64,000 nt of DNA from Flavobacterium ginsenosidimutans (GCF_003254625.1 NZ_QJRJ01000080.1:396111-460110), one strand, 5' to 3'. Counted from the stretch's first letter, positions 8,642-17,149 are shown. Numbers and translations are program-made. Notes: generated by a model not told the origin, from the sequence alone.

Positions 8642-8875
8642 TTTAGTCCTTAGTAATTAGTCCTTAGTGATTAGTAACTAGTTCTTAGTAATTAATCTTT
8701 AATTTTTAGTGATATGATTTAGGATCTAAAATTAATGCTTAAAATGCTTTTGTTGTACATTTCAAACTACAAGTAATACTTTTTTTTACTAATTATTATA
8801 TAAAAGTAACAATTACGACATATTAAAACCTAAAGACTAATCACTAAGAACTTTTCACTAATTACTAATCACTTA
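8642..8875 (+). repeat. Intergenic inverted repeat of TTAGTnnTTAGT words
   Basis: This fills most of the 309-base gene-free stretch 8633-8941. Left arm 8642-8692 holds tandem words such as TTAGTCCTTAG and TAATTAGT; right arm 8831-8875 holds the complements (CTAATCACTAAGAAC). About 140 AT-rich bases without visible genes lie between them. Confidence 0.75.
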
Positions 8876-8898
8876 AAAAATAGTTAAATTAGTATTTT

Positions 8899-8926
8899 GT
8901 GTTACAAAAAGACGTAAATTTGTAAC
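8899..8926 (+). promoter_or_regulatory. Predicted operator dyad over the rrf2 promoter
   Basis: GTTACAAA (8901-8908) and TTTGTAAC (8919-8926) form a perfect dyad with a ten-base gap. The right half overlaps the -7 box TAAATTTG (8915-8922). A position over the promoter suits autorepression by the Rrf2 protein encoded next. Confidence 0.5.
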
Positions 8927-8938
8927 ATATTTTATTAC
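8921..8938 (+). promoter_or_regulatory. Repeated operator-like element, copy 1
   Basis: TGTAACATATTTTATTAC ends three bases before the rrf2 ATG. It recurs with one mismatch at 9371-9388 upstream of the next gene, and has GTAA...TTAC symmetry. Confidence 0.5.
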
Positions 8939-8941
8939 AGT

Positions 8942-9349
8942 ATGATTTCAGGTAAATTTGCCATAACAATTCACATTCTTACTCTGCTGCATAAATTCCC
9001 AAATGATTATTTGTCATCGGAGTTTATTGCGGGAAGTATTAATTTAAATCCTGTTTTGGTTCGAAAAGAAATTGCCAACTTAAAAGCTCATCATATCGTA
9101 GAAAGCAAAGAAGGAAAAAATGGCGGTACAAAATTGGCAGTAAACGCTGCTGAACTGACTTTAAAACAAATATTCGAAATGACCTTTGAAACCATTGGTT
9201 TAGGTTTTGCTAAAAATCAACCGAATCCTGATTGCCCTGTTGGGAAAAACATCAATCAGCATTTGGAAAATTTATACAGCGAAATGAATCAGAAAGTCAG
9301 CTTACAGCTGGAAGGTATTTCATTGGAAGATTTTTCGAATCAATTTTAA
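8942..9349 (+). CDS. Rrf2-family transcriptional regulator
   Basis: Protein of 135 residues with an N-terminal winged helix: FAITIHILTLLHKF, then YLSSEFIAGSINLNPVLVRKEIANLKAHHIVES, then the glycine-rich wing KEGKNGGTKLA. It is closest in style to YwnA-like Rrf2 members. Only one cysteine (NPDCPVG) is present, so an Fe-S cluster like IscR or NsrR is unlikely; a single-Cys redox or electrophile sensor is possible. It is followed by an NAD(P)-binding reductase, a common Rrf2 neighbour, and two operator-like repeats precede the two genes. Confidence 0.88.
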   Translation: MISGKFAITIHILTLLHKFPNDYLSSEFIAGSINLNPVLVRKEIANLKAHHIVESKEGKNGGTKLAVNAAELTLKQIFEMTFETIGLGFAKNQPNPDCPVGKNINQHLENLYSEMNQKVSLQLEGISLEDFSNQF

Positions 9350-9370
9350 AACTATTTTTTTAACCAAAAC

Positions 9371-9388
9371 TGTAACATTTTTTATTAC
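9371..9388 (+). promoter_or_regulatory. Repeated operator-like element, copy 2
   Basis: TGTAACATTTTTTATTAC differs from 8921-8938 by one base and lies 20 bases before the ATG of the reductase gene. Probably a binding site of the Rrf2 protein. Confidence 0.5.
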
Positions 9389-9408
9389 TAAATAAATTTA
9401 TATATATT

Positions 9409-10050
9409 ATGAAAATTGCACTTATTGGAGCTACAGGATTTGTTGGCTCAGCACTTTTAAATGAATTAGCAGACAGAAAACACGAAATCACTGCTATTGC
9501 AAGAACTCCAAAAGACACAGCAAACGCAACTTGGGTTGCTGCAGATATTTTTAATGTTGACGCACTGGCAGAAATCTTAAAAGGTCACGATGCTGTTGTG
9601 AATGCTTATAATCCAGGATGGACAAACCCAAACATTTATGATGACTTTTTAGCTGGTTCAAAAGCGATTCAGGAAGCGGTTAAAAAATCAGGTGTTAAAC
9701 GTTTTATTACTATTGGTGGGGCAGGAAGTTTATATGTTGCGCCAGATTTACAAGCAGTTGACACTCCAGATTTTCCAAAAGAAATTTTCCCTGGCGCAAA
9801 CGCCGCAAGACATTATTTAAACATCATTAAAGAAGAAAAAGATTTAGACTGGGCATTTTTTAGTCCTGCCTTCGAAATGCACGCTGGAACTAAAACTGGC
9901 AGAACTGGAAAATATCGTTTAGGATTAGAAAATCCAGTTTTCAATGACGAACAAAGAAGTATTTTATCTGTAGAAGATCTAGCGGTTGTAATTGCTGATG
10001 AAGTAGAAACTCCAAAACATCATCAAGTTAGATTTACTGCGGGCTACTAA
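9409..10050 (+). CDS. NAD(P)-binding (NmrA/SDR-like) oxidoreductase
   Basis: Protein of 213 residues starting MKIALIGATGFVGSALLNEL, a Rossmann dinucleotide-binding motif (GATGFVG). The body (DAVVNAYNPGW, VKRFITIGGAGSLYV, DWAFFSPAFEM) is typical of atypical SDRs of the YwnB/NmrA group, which are often quinone or flavin reductases or redox sensors. The Tyr-xxx-Lys pair of classical SDRs is not evident. It directly follows the rrf2 gene with a shared operator-like site, so it is probably the main target of that regulator. Confidence 0.82.
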   Translation: MKIALIGATGFVGSALLNELADRKHEITAIARTPKDTANATWVAADIFNVDALAEILKGHDAVVNAYNPGWTNPNIYDDFLAGSKAIQEAVKKSGVKRFITIGGAGSLYVAPDLQAVDTPDFPKEIFPGANAARHYLNIIKEEKDLDWAFFSPAFEMHAGTKTGRTGKYRLGLENPVFNDEQRSILSVEDLAVVIADEVETPKHHQVRFTAGY

Positions 10051-10058
10051 TTTTTTTT

Positions 10059-10166
10059 GCCACGAATTCACGAATTTTCTTTTTAAAATCTTTACCTAAT
10101 ATTATTCGAATTAATTCGAATAAATAATCTCAAAGATTTTAAAAAGAAAATTCGTGAATTCGTGGC
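10059..10166 (+). repeat. Perfect 35-bp inverted repeat
   Basis: The arms 10059-10093 and 10132-10166 are exact complements over 35 bases (outer word GCCACGAATTCACGAATTTT). The 38-base loop contains an 18-base perfect palindrome, ATTCGAATTAATTCGAAT, at 10104-10121. It lies between two same-strand genes and is flanked by T and A runs, so it may also end transcription. Confidence 0.92.
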
Positions 10167-10277
10167 AAACTTTTTTTTACTCCTTTTGATAATAACAAAT
10201 TCGTGTAAATTAGTGATGAACTAACTTTTTGAAACTGTTTTTGTTTTCAGTACTTTTACATTTCTAAAAAGTGCGTT

Positions 10278-11399
10278 TTGTCAAATTCTAATAAACAAAC
10301 TGGCAGTATATCTGAAAAAGCTGGAATTTCACCTCCCGAAATCACCAATATTTCGGCTATAAATCAAATTAAAAACAAACGCAGACAACAGCCAACTTCT
10401 CAGGAATTAATTAATGGTATTTTAGAAGGAAATAGAACTTCTTTAAGTCGTGCTATTACTTTAATAGAAAGTACAAATCCTGATCATTTTGAAAAAGCTG
10501 GCGAAGTTGTTCAAGGTTGTTTAACTCATGCCAATAAATCGATTCGAATTGGTATTACAGGAGTTCCTGGTGTTGGAAAAAGTACTTTTATCGAAGCTTT
10601 TGGAAAACATCTTACACAATTAGGAAAAAAAGTAGCTGTTTTAGCAGTTGATCCTAGCAGTTCGCTTTCACACGGAAGTATTCTAGGTGATAAAACCCGA
10701 ATGGAAGAATTGGTTAAAGATGAAAATGCTTTTATTCGTCCAAGCGCTTCTGGAGAAACTTTGGGCGGTGTGGCTCGAAAAACCCGAGAAACAATTATTC
10801 TTTGTGAAGCTGCAGGTTTTGATACTATTATTATCGAAACAGTTGGTGTTGGCCAAAGCGAAACTGCGGTTCATAGCATGGTCGATTTCTTTTTACTTTT
10901 AAAAATTTCTGGCGCAGGCGACGAACTTCAAGGCATCAAACGTGGCATTATGGAAATGGCAGATGCTATTGTCATTAATAAATCGGATGGCGATAATATA
11001 AAAAAAGCCAATCAGGCAAAATTGGAATTTAATCGCGCTTTGCATTTATTTCCTCCAAAAAAATCAAACTGGCAACCCAAAGTGACTACTTGCAGTTCGC
11101 TAACAAAAGACGGCATTCCTGATGTTTGGAATACGATTTCTGAATATTTCGAATTAACCAAAGAAACAGGGTTTTTCGACGAAAAAAGAAACGAACAAAA
11201 CCATTTCTGGATGATGGAAACCATCAATGAACAATTGAAACAAAATTTCTATAATCAGCCTGAAATTATCTCGCTTCTTGAAGAAAGCAAAAAAGCAGTG
11301 CAAAACAATGAAATTTCATCGTTTGCAGCTGCTTCTAGTTTATTAAAATTGTATTTTAATAAAGGTGCAAAGGCTCAAAGTGACAAAGGTTCAAAGTAG
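10278..11399 (+). CDS. meaB: Methylmalonyl-CoA mutase-associated GTPase
   Basis: Protein of 373 residues of the MeaB/ArgK G3E GTPase family, which loads and protects adenosylcobalamin on methylmalonyl-CoA mutase. Walker A GVPGVGKS is at 95-102, followed by AVDPSSSLSHGSILGDKTRM and IIETVGVGQSE. A TTG start is chosen because no ATG occurs before the conserved domain; it gives about 40 residues more than E. coli ArgK. The last dozen codons (11361-11399) are tandem CAAAGG-like words belonging to an intergenic repeat, so the C-terminal tail is repeat-derived. The mutase genes themselves are at 49764-53301. Confidence 0.93.
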   Translation: MSNSNKQTGSISEKAGISPPEITNISAINQIKNKRRQQPTSQELINGILEGNRTSLSRAITLIESTNPDHFEKAGEVVQGCLTHANKSIRIGITGVPGVGKSTFIEAFGKHLTQLGKKVAVLAVDPSSSLSHGSILGDKTRMEELVKDENAFIRPSASGETLGGVARKTRETIILCEAAGFDTIIIETVGVGQSETAVHSMVDFFLLLKISGAGDELQGIKRGIMEMADAIVINKSDGDNIKKANQAKLEFNRALHLFPPKKSNWQPKVTTCSSLTKDGIPDVWNTISEYFELTKETGFFDEKRNEQNHFWMMETINEQLKQNFYNQPEIISLLEESKKAVQNNEISSFAAASSLLKLYFNKGAKAQSDKGSK

Positions 11400-11690
11400 A
11401 AAAAAGTAGCTTTGCTCCTTTTAACTTCTCAACAATCTCGATACACAATCTTGTCATTTCGACGAAGGAGAAATCTTCGCGAGTAGCTCCACAAAGCATA
11501 TCAATCTTTGTAGATATAGCAACGGAGATTTCTCCTTCGTCGAAATGACAAATCTGTGATTTTTTTGTTCTGTTTGTCAGTTCACGCAGAGTCGAGAACC
11601 AACAAAGCATTTCAATTCCATTAAAAAAAGAAAAGGTTCAAAGTAAAAAACCTTTGAACCTTTGTAACTGTTGCCTTTGAACCTATTTTT
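11361..11690 (+). repeat. Nested intergenic repeat: CAAAGG arms around a REP-like hairpin
   Basis: Outer arms of degenerate CAAAGGTTC words lie at 11361-11399 (inside the meaB end) and 11634-11690 (complement CTTTGAACC, touching the end of the next gene). Inside, 11452-11476 and 11526-11550 are a perfect 25-base inverted repeat with the word TCATTTCGACGAAGGAGAAA, a wording I recall from intergenic repeats of many Bacteroidota. A short hairpin, AGGTTCAAAG/CTTTGAACCT (11634-11661), may terminate both convergent genes. Confidence 0.85.
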
Positions 11691-13620
11691 TAGGCCTAAG
11701 CTTATACTTACTTTCTTTATACAAATTCCCTGCTGTAATTACATGCGCCAAAGCATCTTTTGCTAATTCTTCATTTAATTTAACTGGAACTAAAGTTGTA
11801 TCGTTTTTGATTTCAAATTGCAATGGTTTCAAATTTGGCTGCATGATTACAACTTGATTTTCAACTCTAAACGCATTGATATCATTAAACTGCATGATCG
11901 ATCTTCCTTCTACTTTCTTATCTAGTTTATTTAAATTTCGACCTACCATTGGAGTTTCAAATGGAAGTCCTAAATAACTTAATAATGTTGGCGGAATATC
12001 AATCTGACTTGCCAGTCTGTCATAAACTGCTCCTTTTGGAACTCCAGGTCCCATAATAAATGCTGGAATGTGGAATTTATTAATCGGAACTAAATTTTTA
12101 CCGTATGTTCTCGTATTATGGTCAGCAATTACAATAAAAATTGTGTTTTTGAAATAAGCTTCTTTTTTCGCCATTTCAAAGAATTTTCCAATAGAGAAAT
12201 CAGCATATTTCATGGCATTATTTACCGTTGCAAGTTTTTTATCGTAAGGTTTTATTCTTCCCGCTGGATATTCAAAAGGCTCATGATTTGAAGTTGAGAA
12301 CATTAAAGAGAAAAATGGTTTATCTCCTTTTGATTTGAAATACTGATTGGCTTTGGTAACCAAATCTTCATCAGAATAGCCCCAAGTTCCTTTGAAAGCA
12401 TATTTATTTCCATCAGAATCAAAATCTTCTTGATCGACAATATCACTGAAGCCATTTCCGTTGAAAAACGAAGCCATATTATCAAAATTTGCCATTCCGC
12501 CATAAATGAAACTAGTCTCGTAACCTTTTTGCTTTAACGCCTCCGCTAAAGTAAAAAAGCCTTGCTGCGAATTTCCAAGTTTTACAACACTTTCTGATGG
12601 CGAAGGCAAAAATCCAGTTACAACTGCTTCAATTCCGCGAACACTTCTTGTTCCTGTGCAATATAAATTGGTGAATAATGTTCCCTCTTTCGATAATTTA
12701 TCGAATTCTGGAGTTAATGGCTTTCCTCCTAAAATTCCAACATATTCAGCCCCTAAACTTTCCTGTAGAAAAATAACCAAATTGTATGGCTTTTGCCTAA
12801 CAGAATCGGGCTGTTGTACGTGTAAGAACGGAATTTCAGCATCGGTAAAATCATTTGGACCTGCCGCCATGTATTTCTTTACACGAGCAATCGCTTCTGC
12901 TTCGTCCATTTTACCATACATTTTGGTGTTTCCTTCATTTTTAATTGAATATGCAGCAAAAGCAACCGTATAAAATGAATTTAATCCCAATGTATTTGTT
13001 AACTGATCTGTAGAAAAAACAGCATTACTGGCATTTATCGGGCGTTTTGAAGTCAGACTTGAACGCGCTCCAAAAAACAATAAAAAAGCAACTAATGGAA
13101 ATACCATAAGTTTGAATTTATAATCTGTACTTGCAGTATGGAATAATTGTTTTCCTTTTTTGAAAGCAAAATAAATCACAACTCCTAGAATAAGGAACGT
13201 TACAATTATAGAAGTCAGATAACTTTTTAAAAGCATTCCAACCACTTCTTTTGGATAAATAAGATAATCTAAGAAAATCTTGTTTGGACGAGTATCGTAT
13301 TGTTTTACAAAATCTGGCGAAGCTAATTCTACAAAAAGAATTAAAAACAGAAACAGAAAACTATAGATTACCAGAAACTTATTGGTAAACTTTATCGCTT
13401 TATTTGGCAAAAAAGTAATCAGCAACGCTGGAAGAAATGACAAATAACAAAGCAATATTAAATCCATTCGAAGACCGATTGGAAAAATATACCAGAAATC
13501 TGGTGTCTGCTCTACTCTTTCTTTAAAAAGAAAAAACAAAAAGATTCGGCTTAAAGTGGTAATCAATAATCCGATTAATATAAAACTGAAAATAGGTTTT
13601 AAAAAACGTAAATTTTTCAT
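11683..13620 (-). CDS. LTA synthase-like sulfatase-family membrane protein
   Basis: Protein of 645 residues. Five predicted membrane helices occupy about residues 8-190. An extracytoplasmic alkaline phosphatase/sulfatase-fold domain follows (about 275-590) with NLVIFLQESLGAEYVG (metal ligand Glu), CTGTRSVRGIEAV (presumed Thr nucleophile), VIADHNTRTYG (Asp-His metal ligands) and HIPAFIMGPG. This is the layout of LtaS/phosphoglycerol transferases. A gram-negative organism lacks lipoteichoic acid, so it more likely adds phosphoglycerol or phosphoethanolamine to a periplasmic glycan or lipid. The substrate is unknown. Confidence 0.88.
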   Translation of the reverse strand: MKNLRFLKPIFSFILIGLLITTLSRIFLFFLFKERVEQTPDFWYIFPIGLRMDLILLCYLSFLPALLITFLPNKAIKFTNKFLVIYSFLFLFLILFVELASPDFVKQYDTRPNKIFLDYLIYPKEVVGMLLKSYLTSIIVTFLILGVVIYFAFKKGKQLFHTASTDYKFKLMVFPLVAFLLFFGARSSLTSKRPINASNAVFSTDQLTNTLGLNSFYTVAFAAYSIKNEGNTKMYGKMDEAEAIARVKKYMAAGPNDFTDAEIPFLHVQQPDSVRQKPYNLVIFLQESLGAEYVGILGGKPLTPEFDKLSKEGTLFTNLYCTGTRSVRGIEAVVTGFLPSPSESVVKLGNSQQGFFTLAEALKQKGYETSFIYGGMANFDNMASFFNGNGFSDIVDQEDFDSDGNKYAFKGTWGYSDEDLVTKANQYFKSKGDKPFFSLMFSTSNHEPFEYPAGRIKPYDKKLATVNNAMKYADFSIGKFFEMAKKEAYFKNTIFIVIADHNTRTYGKNLVPINKFHIPAFIMGPGVPKGAVYDRLASQIDIPPTLLSYLGLPFETPMVGRNLNKLDKKVEGRSIMQFNDINAFRVENQVVIMQPNLKPLQFEIKNDTTLVPVKLNEELAKDALAHVITAGNLYKESKYKLRPKK

Positions 13621-13657
13621 TAAAAATAGTATAAGAACGTAAGATTAGAAAAACAAA

Positions 13658-13885
13658 TTACTCTTCGTAACGATTGATTTCTCTGTCATAAAATTCATTT
13701 GCTTTCTCAATTAAACTTTCCATTTCGGCGTTTAATTCTGCTTCGTCAAGATCTTCTGGTTCTTCTAAAAACTCAACTTCATCATCTTTTAAATTGATAA
13801 TAAATCTCGGGTAATCAAGGTGAATGATAAAAATATCGTCTGGAAAATCAGTATTGTCTCCAAGTAAAAATTTAGGTAATTCCAT
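13658..13885 (-). CDS. Small acidic conserved hypothetical protein
   Basis: Protein of 75 residues, very acidic, starting MELPKFLLGDNTDFPDDIFIIHLDYPRF and ending in a Glu/Asp-rich predicted helix (EAELNAEMESLIEKANEFYDREI). No family function is recognised. I have the impression that similar short proteins are common in Flavobacteria. It lies between the LTA-synthase-like gene (37 bases after) and the MATE gene, on the same strand. The length, codon use and lack of a competing frame support a real gene. Confidence 0.75.
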   Translation of the reverse strand: MELPKFLLGDNTDFPDDIFIIHLDYPRFIINLKDDEVEFLEEPEDLDEAELNAEMESLIEKANEFYDREINRYEE

Positions 13886-13995
13886 ATCTATTTATTTTTT
13901 TTAATGGTTATTTTTTTTAGCCACCGATTATACAGATTAAAAGGATTTCTCCTGACTTTAAGTTTTATAATCTTCAGCTTATTTTTTATTCAAAT

Positions 13996-15381
13996 TTAGT
14001 TATTTGAAACTGAATTGGTAATCAATCTCTTTGTTAGGTAATGAAAACGAATATACAAACAAATTGCCGCTGCGGTTAAACCTGCCAAAAGTCCGATCCA
14101 AACTCCTTGTGCTTTCAATTCGGTGTGTTCTCCTAAGTAATAGGAAATAGGAAAACCAATAACCCAATACGCTACAAAGGTAATGTACATTGGCACTTTT
14201 ACATCCTGCAATCCGCGTAAAGCGCCTAAAACTACCACCTGAATTCCGTCAGAAATCTGGAAAACTGCTGCAATTAAAAGCAATTTTGATGCAATACCAA
14301 TTACTTCTTCATTATCTAAAATCTGTCCTGTATTTTCCATGTTCAAGAAAATATGAGGCAAATAATTATGGAAAATGATAAAGAAAATTGCAAAAATCGT
14401 TTCTAAAATTATAGCAAGTAAGAAAATAGAACGTGCAACAACAATCAGTTTTTTATAATCCATCAAACCTCTTTGGTTACTTACACGCACCATCGATGTT
14501 ACGCTTAATCCCATTGCAAACATAAAAGTCATCGATGCCAAACTCAAAGCAATTTGGTTTGCCGCCTGACTTGTTTTTCCAATGTTTCCGCAAAGCCAGA
14601 TTGAAGCTGTAAACAAAACCACTTCAAAAAGCATTTGCATTGCAGAAGGAAATCCGATGCTGATTATCTTTTTTATGGTTGCCTTTTTTATTTCATTAAA
14701 ACTGAACCCTTTAAAAAAGCGTTTTAAATCATCTCTTCGCGAAAGCATAATATGCATGAACATTACCAAAAATATTCTCGATATTACGGTTCCTAAAGCT
14801 GCGCCGATAATTCCCATTTTTGGAAAAAACCAAATTCCGTAAATTAAAACATAGTTTATTCCAACGTGAAGAACGTTTGCCATTACCATCGCATACATTG
14901 AATATTTGGTTAATGACATTCCATCTGCAAATTGTTTATATCCTTGATACATCACTAACGGAATCAATGAAAAAGCAACCCAGCCTAAATAAGGTTTTGC
15001 AAGCACAATAACATCTTCTGGCTGTTTTAACAATTCCATAATTGGTTTCGCAAACATAATTACGGTAAAAAGCATCAATCCTAAAATTGTACAAAGAAAT
15101 AATCCGTGATGAAAAGCCGAACGAATTTTAGTGTCATTTTTTTCAGCATCTCCTTCGGCAACAATTGGCGTAATGGCTGTAGAAAATCCAATTCCTAAAG
15201 ACATTGCAATAAAAATCATACTGTTACCAAGTGAAACTGCCGCCAATTCTGTACTTCCAATTTTACCAACCATTATATTATCGACAATACCAATTAAAGT
15301 ATGTCCGACCATACCCAAAATTACGGGATATGCCAGTCTTAAATTATACGAAAACTCTTTGGTGTACTGCTTTAAATTCAC
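13996..15381 (-). CDS. MATE-family multidrug efflux transporter
   Basis: Protein of 461 residues with about 12 hydrophobic segments in two similar halves. The N-terminal AYPVILGMVGHTLIGIVDNIMVGKIGSTELAAVSLG is typical of NorM-like MATE proteins (P-x9-D-pattern region), and PSAMQMLFEVVLF begins the second half. It is an inner-membrane exporter of cationic drugs or metabolites driven by Na+ or H+. A TATCTTTG promoter box lies just upstream, so it probably has its own promoter. Confidence 0.93.
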   Translation of the reverse strand: MNLKQYTKEFSYNLRLAYPVILGMVGHTLIGIVDNIMVGKIGSTELAAVSLGNSMIFIAMSLGIGFSTAITPIVAEGDAEKNDTKIRSAFHHGLFLCTILGLMLFTVIMFAKPIMELLKQPEDVIVLAKPYLGWVAFSLIPLVMYQGYKQFADGMSLTKYSMYAMVMANVLHVGINYVLIYGIWFFPKMGIIGAALGTVISRIFLVMFMHIMLSRRDDLKRFFKGFSFNEIKKATIKKIISIGFPSAMQMLFEVVLFTASIWLCGNIGKTSQAANQIALSLASMTFMFAMGLSVTSMVRVSNQRGLMDYKKLIVVARSIFLLAIILETIFAIFFIIFHNYLPHIFLNMENTGQILDNEEVIGIASKLLLIAAVFQISDGIQVVVLGALRGLQDVKVPMYITFVAYWVIGFPISYYLGEHTELKAQGVWIGLLAGLTAAAICLYIRFHYLTKRLITNSVSNN

Positions 15382-15401
15382 TTGTATTCAATTTTAGTCG
15401 G

Positions 15402-15409
15402 CAAAGATA
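15402..15409 (-). promoter_or_regulatory. Predicted promoter -7 box of the MATE gene
   Basis: On the minus strand TATCTTTG matches TAnnTTTG, 20 bases before the ATG at 15381. This would leave a short leader. Confidence 0.45.
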
Positions 15410-15535
15410 GTCAGAAGCTTCGAATTCTATCCAATTAATAAAAATATATACCAATTTTAAGGCAAAAATAAGACGAACTCAATATTATATAACGATTTTT
15501 AAAAATTGTATAACAAACTCAAAATGCCTTCCATA

Positions 15536-15545
15536 TAATTTTACG
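15536..15545 (+). promoter_or_regulatory. Predicted promoter -7 variant (TAATTTTACG)
   Basis: TAATTTTACG lies 26 bases before the ATG of the barrel gene. The same ten bases occur upstream of the genes at 16313 and 57129. Confidence 0.35.
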
Positions 15546-15571
15546 TTATAGAAATTTCAAAAATATAAGCC

Positions 15572-16090
15572 ATGAAAAAATTACAGATGTTATGCCTAGC
15601 TGCTTTCACATTTTTATTTGCCAACACCACATTTGCTCAAGAAACAGAAGCAACAAATTACGATCAAGGTTTTAGATTAGGTTTTGGCTTAAATGGGGGA
15701 TTGCCAACCGACAATGATTACGACTGGTCTCTTGGGGGAGATGTTCGTTTACAGTATGATCTTTCCAAAAAAACATCTTTGACCTTAACAACAGGATTTA
15801 CAAATTTATTTATGGGAAAAGACGATCTTGGAAATGACATAAAAGATCTTGGATTCATTCCAGCAAAAGCGGGTTTTAAGGCTTTTGTTTTAAAAGATCA
15901 ATTTTATGTTTTAGGAGAACTTGGTGCTGGTTTTGCAGTAACAAATGGTTACGACAAAACAACTTTTTTATGGGCTCCAGGTATTGGATATGCCAACAAG
16001 TACATCGACTTAAGTGTTCGTTATGAAGATTATCATGATTTTAGAACCAATCAAGTAGCGCTGCGTGTTGCTTATGGTTTTAAACTATAA
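15572..16090 (+). CDS. Outer-membrane beta-barrel protein
   Basis: Protein of 172 residues. A signal peptide is clear (MKKLQMLCLAAFTFLFANTTFA, cut before QETEA). The mature part alternates polar and hydrophobic residues in strands, with glycine-rich turns, and ends RVAYGFKL with the strand-terminal pattern of OmpA/OmpW-size eight-strand barrels. No enzymatic motif is present. Likely a small outer-membrane protein; function unknown. A TAATTTTACG box lies upstream and a strong terminator follows. Confidence 0.82.
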   Translation: MKKLQMLCLAAFTFLFANTTFAQETEATNYDQGFRLGFGLNGGLPTDNDYDWSLGGDVRLQYDLSKKTSLTLTTGFTNLFMGKDDLGNDIKDLGFIPAKAGFKAFVLKDQFYVLGELGAGFAVTNGYDKTTFLWAPGIGYANKYIDLSVRYEDYHDFRTNQVALRVAYGFKL

Positions 16091-16123
16091 AAAATAGGTT
16101 TAATTTATTATTTTGTTTTTGGT

Positions 16124-16160
16124 AAAAACCCGACAGTCTCAGGAATCTGTCGGGTTTTTT
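16124..16160 (+). terminator. Rho-independent terminator after the barrel gene
   Basis: Stem AAAACCCGACAG with complement CTGTCGGGTTTT and a T run, 34 bases after the stop. Confidence 0.9.
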
Positions 16161-16244
16161 ATTTTATATCGAGTTTAAAACTGAACGCAAAAGATTTTAA
16201 ATCTTGTCATATATTTTTTTCATTTTTTGTCTTATTAAATATAC

Positions 16245-16254
16245 TAATTTTACG
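16245..16254 (+). promoter_or_regulatory. Predicted promoter -7 variant (TAATTTTACG)
   Basis: A TTG at 16227-16229 lies 15 bases before TAATTTTACG. It stands upstream of the gene starting at 16313. Confidence 0.35.
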
Positions 16255-16312
16255 AATCCCGATAAATTATCAGGAACGTTATTCATTGCAATATTCTACA
16301 AGAAAAAACTTC

Positions 16313-17149
16313 ATGGAAAAATTCACATTAGAAATATTATTTCAAATTATCGGAATCGGTTCTGCATCAGGATTATTTTTCAATAATAATTCGCTTTACG
16401 TAATTGGTGACAATAGCGGATTTCTTTACGAATATAATATTGAAAACAAACAATTAAACCAACATGCTTTAATTGACAATCCGACGCAAAATATTCCGAA
16501 AAATCTAAAACCTGATTTTGAATCTCTAACGCATCATAATGACACACTTTATGTCTTTGGTTCCGGCTCAACCGAAAATCGAAATAAAATGATTGAATTC
16601 GATATTAAATCGAAAACGGTTTTACAAAAGAATAATTTAGTCGATTTATATGCTGTAATGCAGAATTTCGGAGAAATAAAACCAGAAGATTTTAATCTGG
16701 AAGGCGCTATTTTCGATGGAGAAAACTGGTATTTATTTAATAGAGGAAATGGTATTTCTAACAAAAACACCATTTTTACCATTCACGCTAAAAATCTCGG
16801 AGAAGAATTTGCTCTTATTTCTGTCAATTACAAATTACCAAAAATAAAAGGCGTTCGTTCCAGTTTTACCGATGCCGTTTTGGTCGATGATAAAATCTAC
16901 TTTCTTTCAACCGCAGAAGACACAAAATCAACTTACGATGATGGAGAAATTCTAGGAAGTTTCATCGGCAGAATCGATGTAAAAACCATGAAAATTGATT
17001 TCACTCAAAAAATTACTTCAACCAACAAATTTGAAGGTTTGACTCTTTATAAAAAAGAAAACAATAAAATCGAGTTTTTGCTTTGCGAAGACAATGACAC
17101 AGAAGTTTTAGAAACTAAGATTTATAAATTGACTTTGCCGGTTAAATAA
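16313..17149 (+). CDS. Predicted beta-propeller-like protein of unknown function
   Basis: With the ATG at 16313 the protein has 278 residues; an upstream TTG at 16286 in frame would add nine and is less likely. Repeated strand segments such as NNNSLYVIGDNSGFLYEYNIENK, HNDTLYVFGSGS, FDGENWYLFNRGNG and VDDKIYFLSTAED, spaced 50-60 residues apart, suggest a five- or six-bladed propeller. No clear signal peptide is seen. The DNLxFEGLT-like part (TNKFEGLTLYKKENNKIEFLLCEDND) recalls phytase- or SMP-30-like propellers, but no function can be assigned. Single gene. Confidence 0.75.
   Translation: MEKFTLEILFQIIGIGSASGLFFNNNSLYVIGDNSGFLYEYNIENKQLNQHALIDNPTQNIPKNLKPDFESLTHHNDTLYVFGSGSTENRNKMIEFDIKSKTVLQKNNLVDLYAVMQNFGEIKPEDFNLEGAIFDGENWYLFNRGNGISNKNTIFTIHAKNLGEEFALISVNYKLPKIKGVRSSFTDAVLVDDKIYFLSTAEDTKSTYDDGEILGSFIGRIDVKTMKIDFTQKITSTNKFEGLTLYKKENNKIEFLLCEDNDTEVLETKIYKLTLPVK

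Noticed and set aside
10683..11227. Several antisense and out-of-frame ORFs within meaB
   Set aside because: They lie fully inside a gene with a complete conserved GTPase; no family resemblance of their own.
11356..11610. Open frame of 84 codons on the minus strand
   Set aside because: It covers the nested repeat and the end of meaB, and its protein has low complexity without family resemblance; an effect of the repeat.
13917..13955. AGCCACCGATTATACAGATT word as a full inverted repeat
   Set aside because: Only one arm is visible; related to the 41720 element but no stem can be drawn here.
16204..16386. Open frame overlapping the start of the propeller-like gene
   Set aside because: Different frame, no start context, and the overlapping longer gene has clear protein structure.
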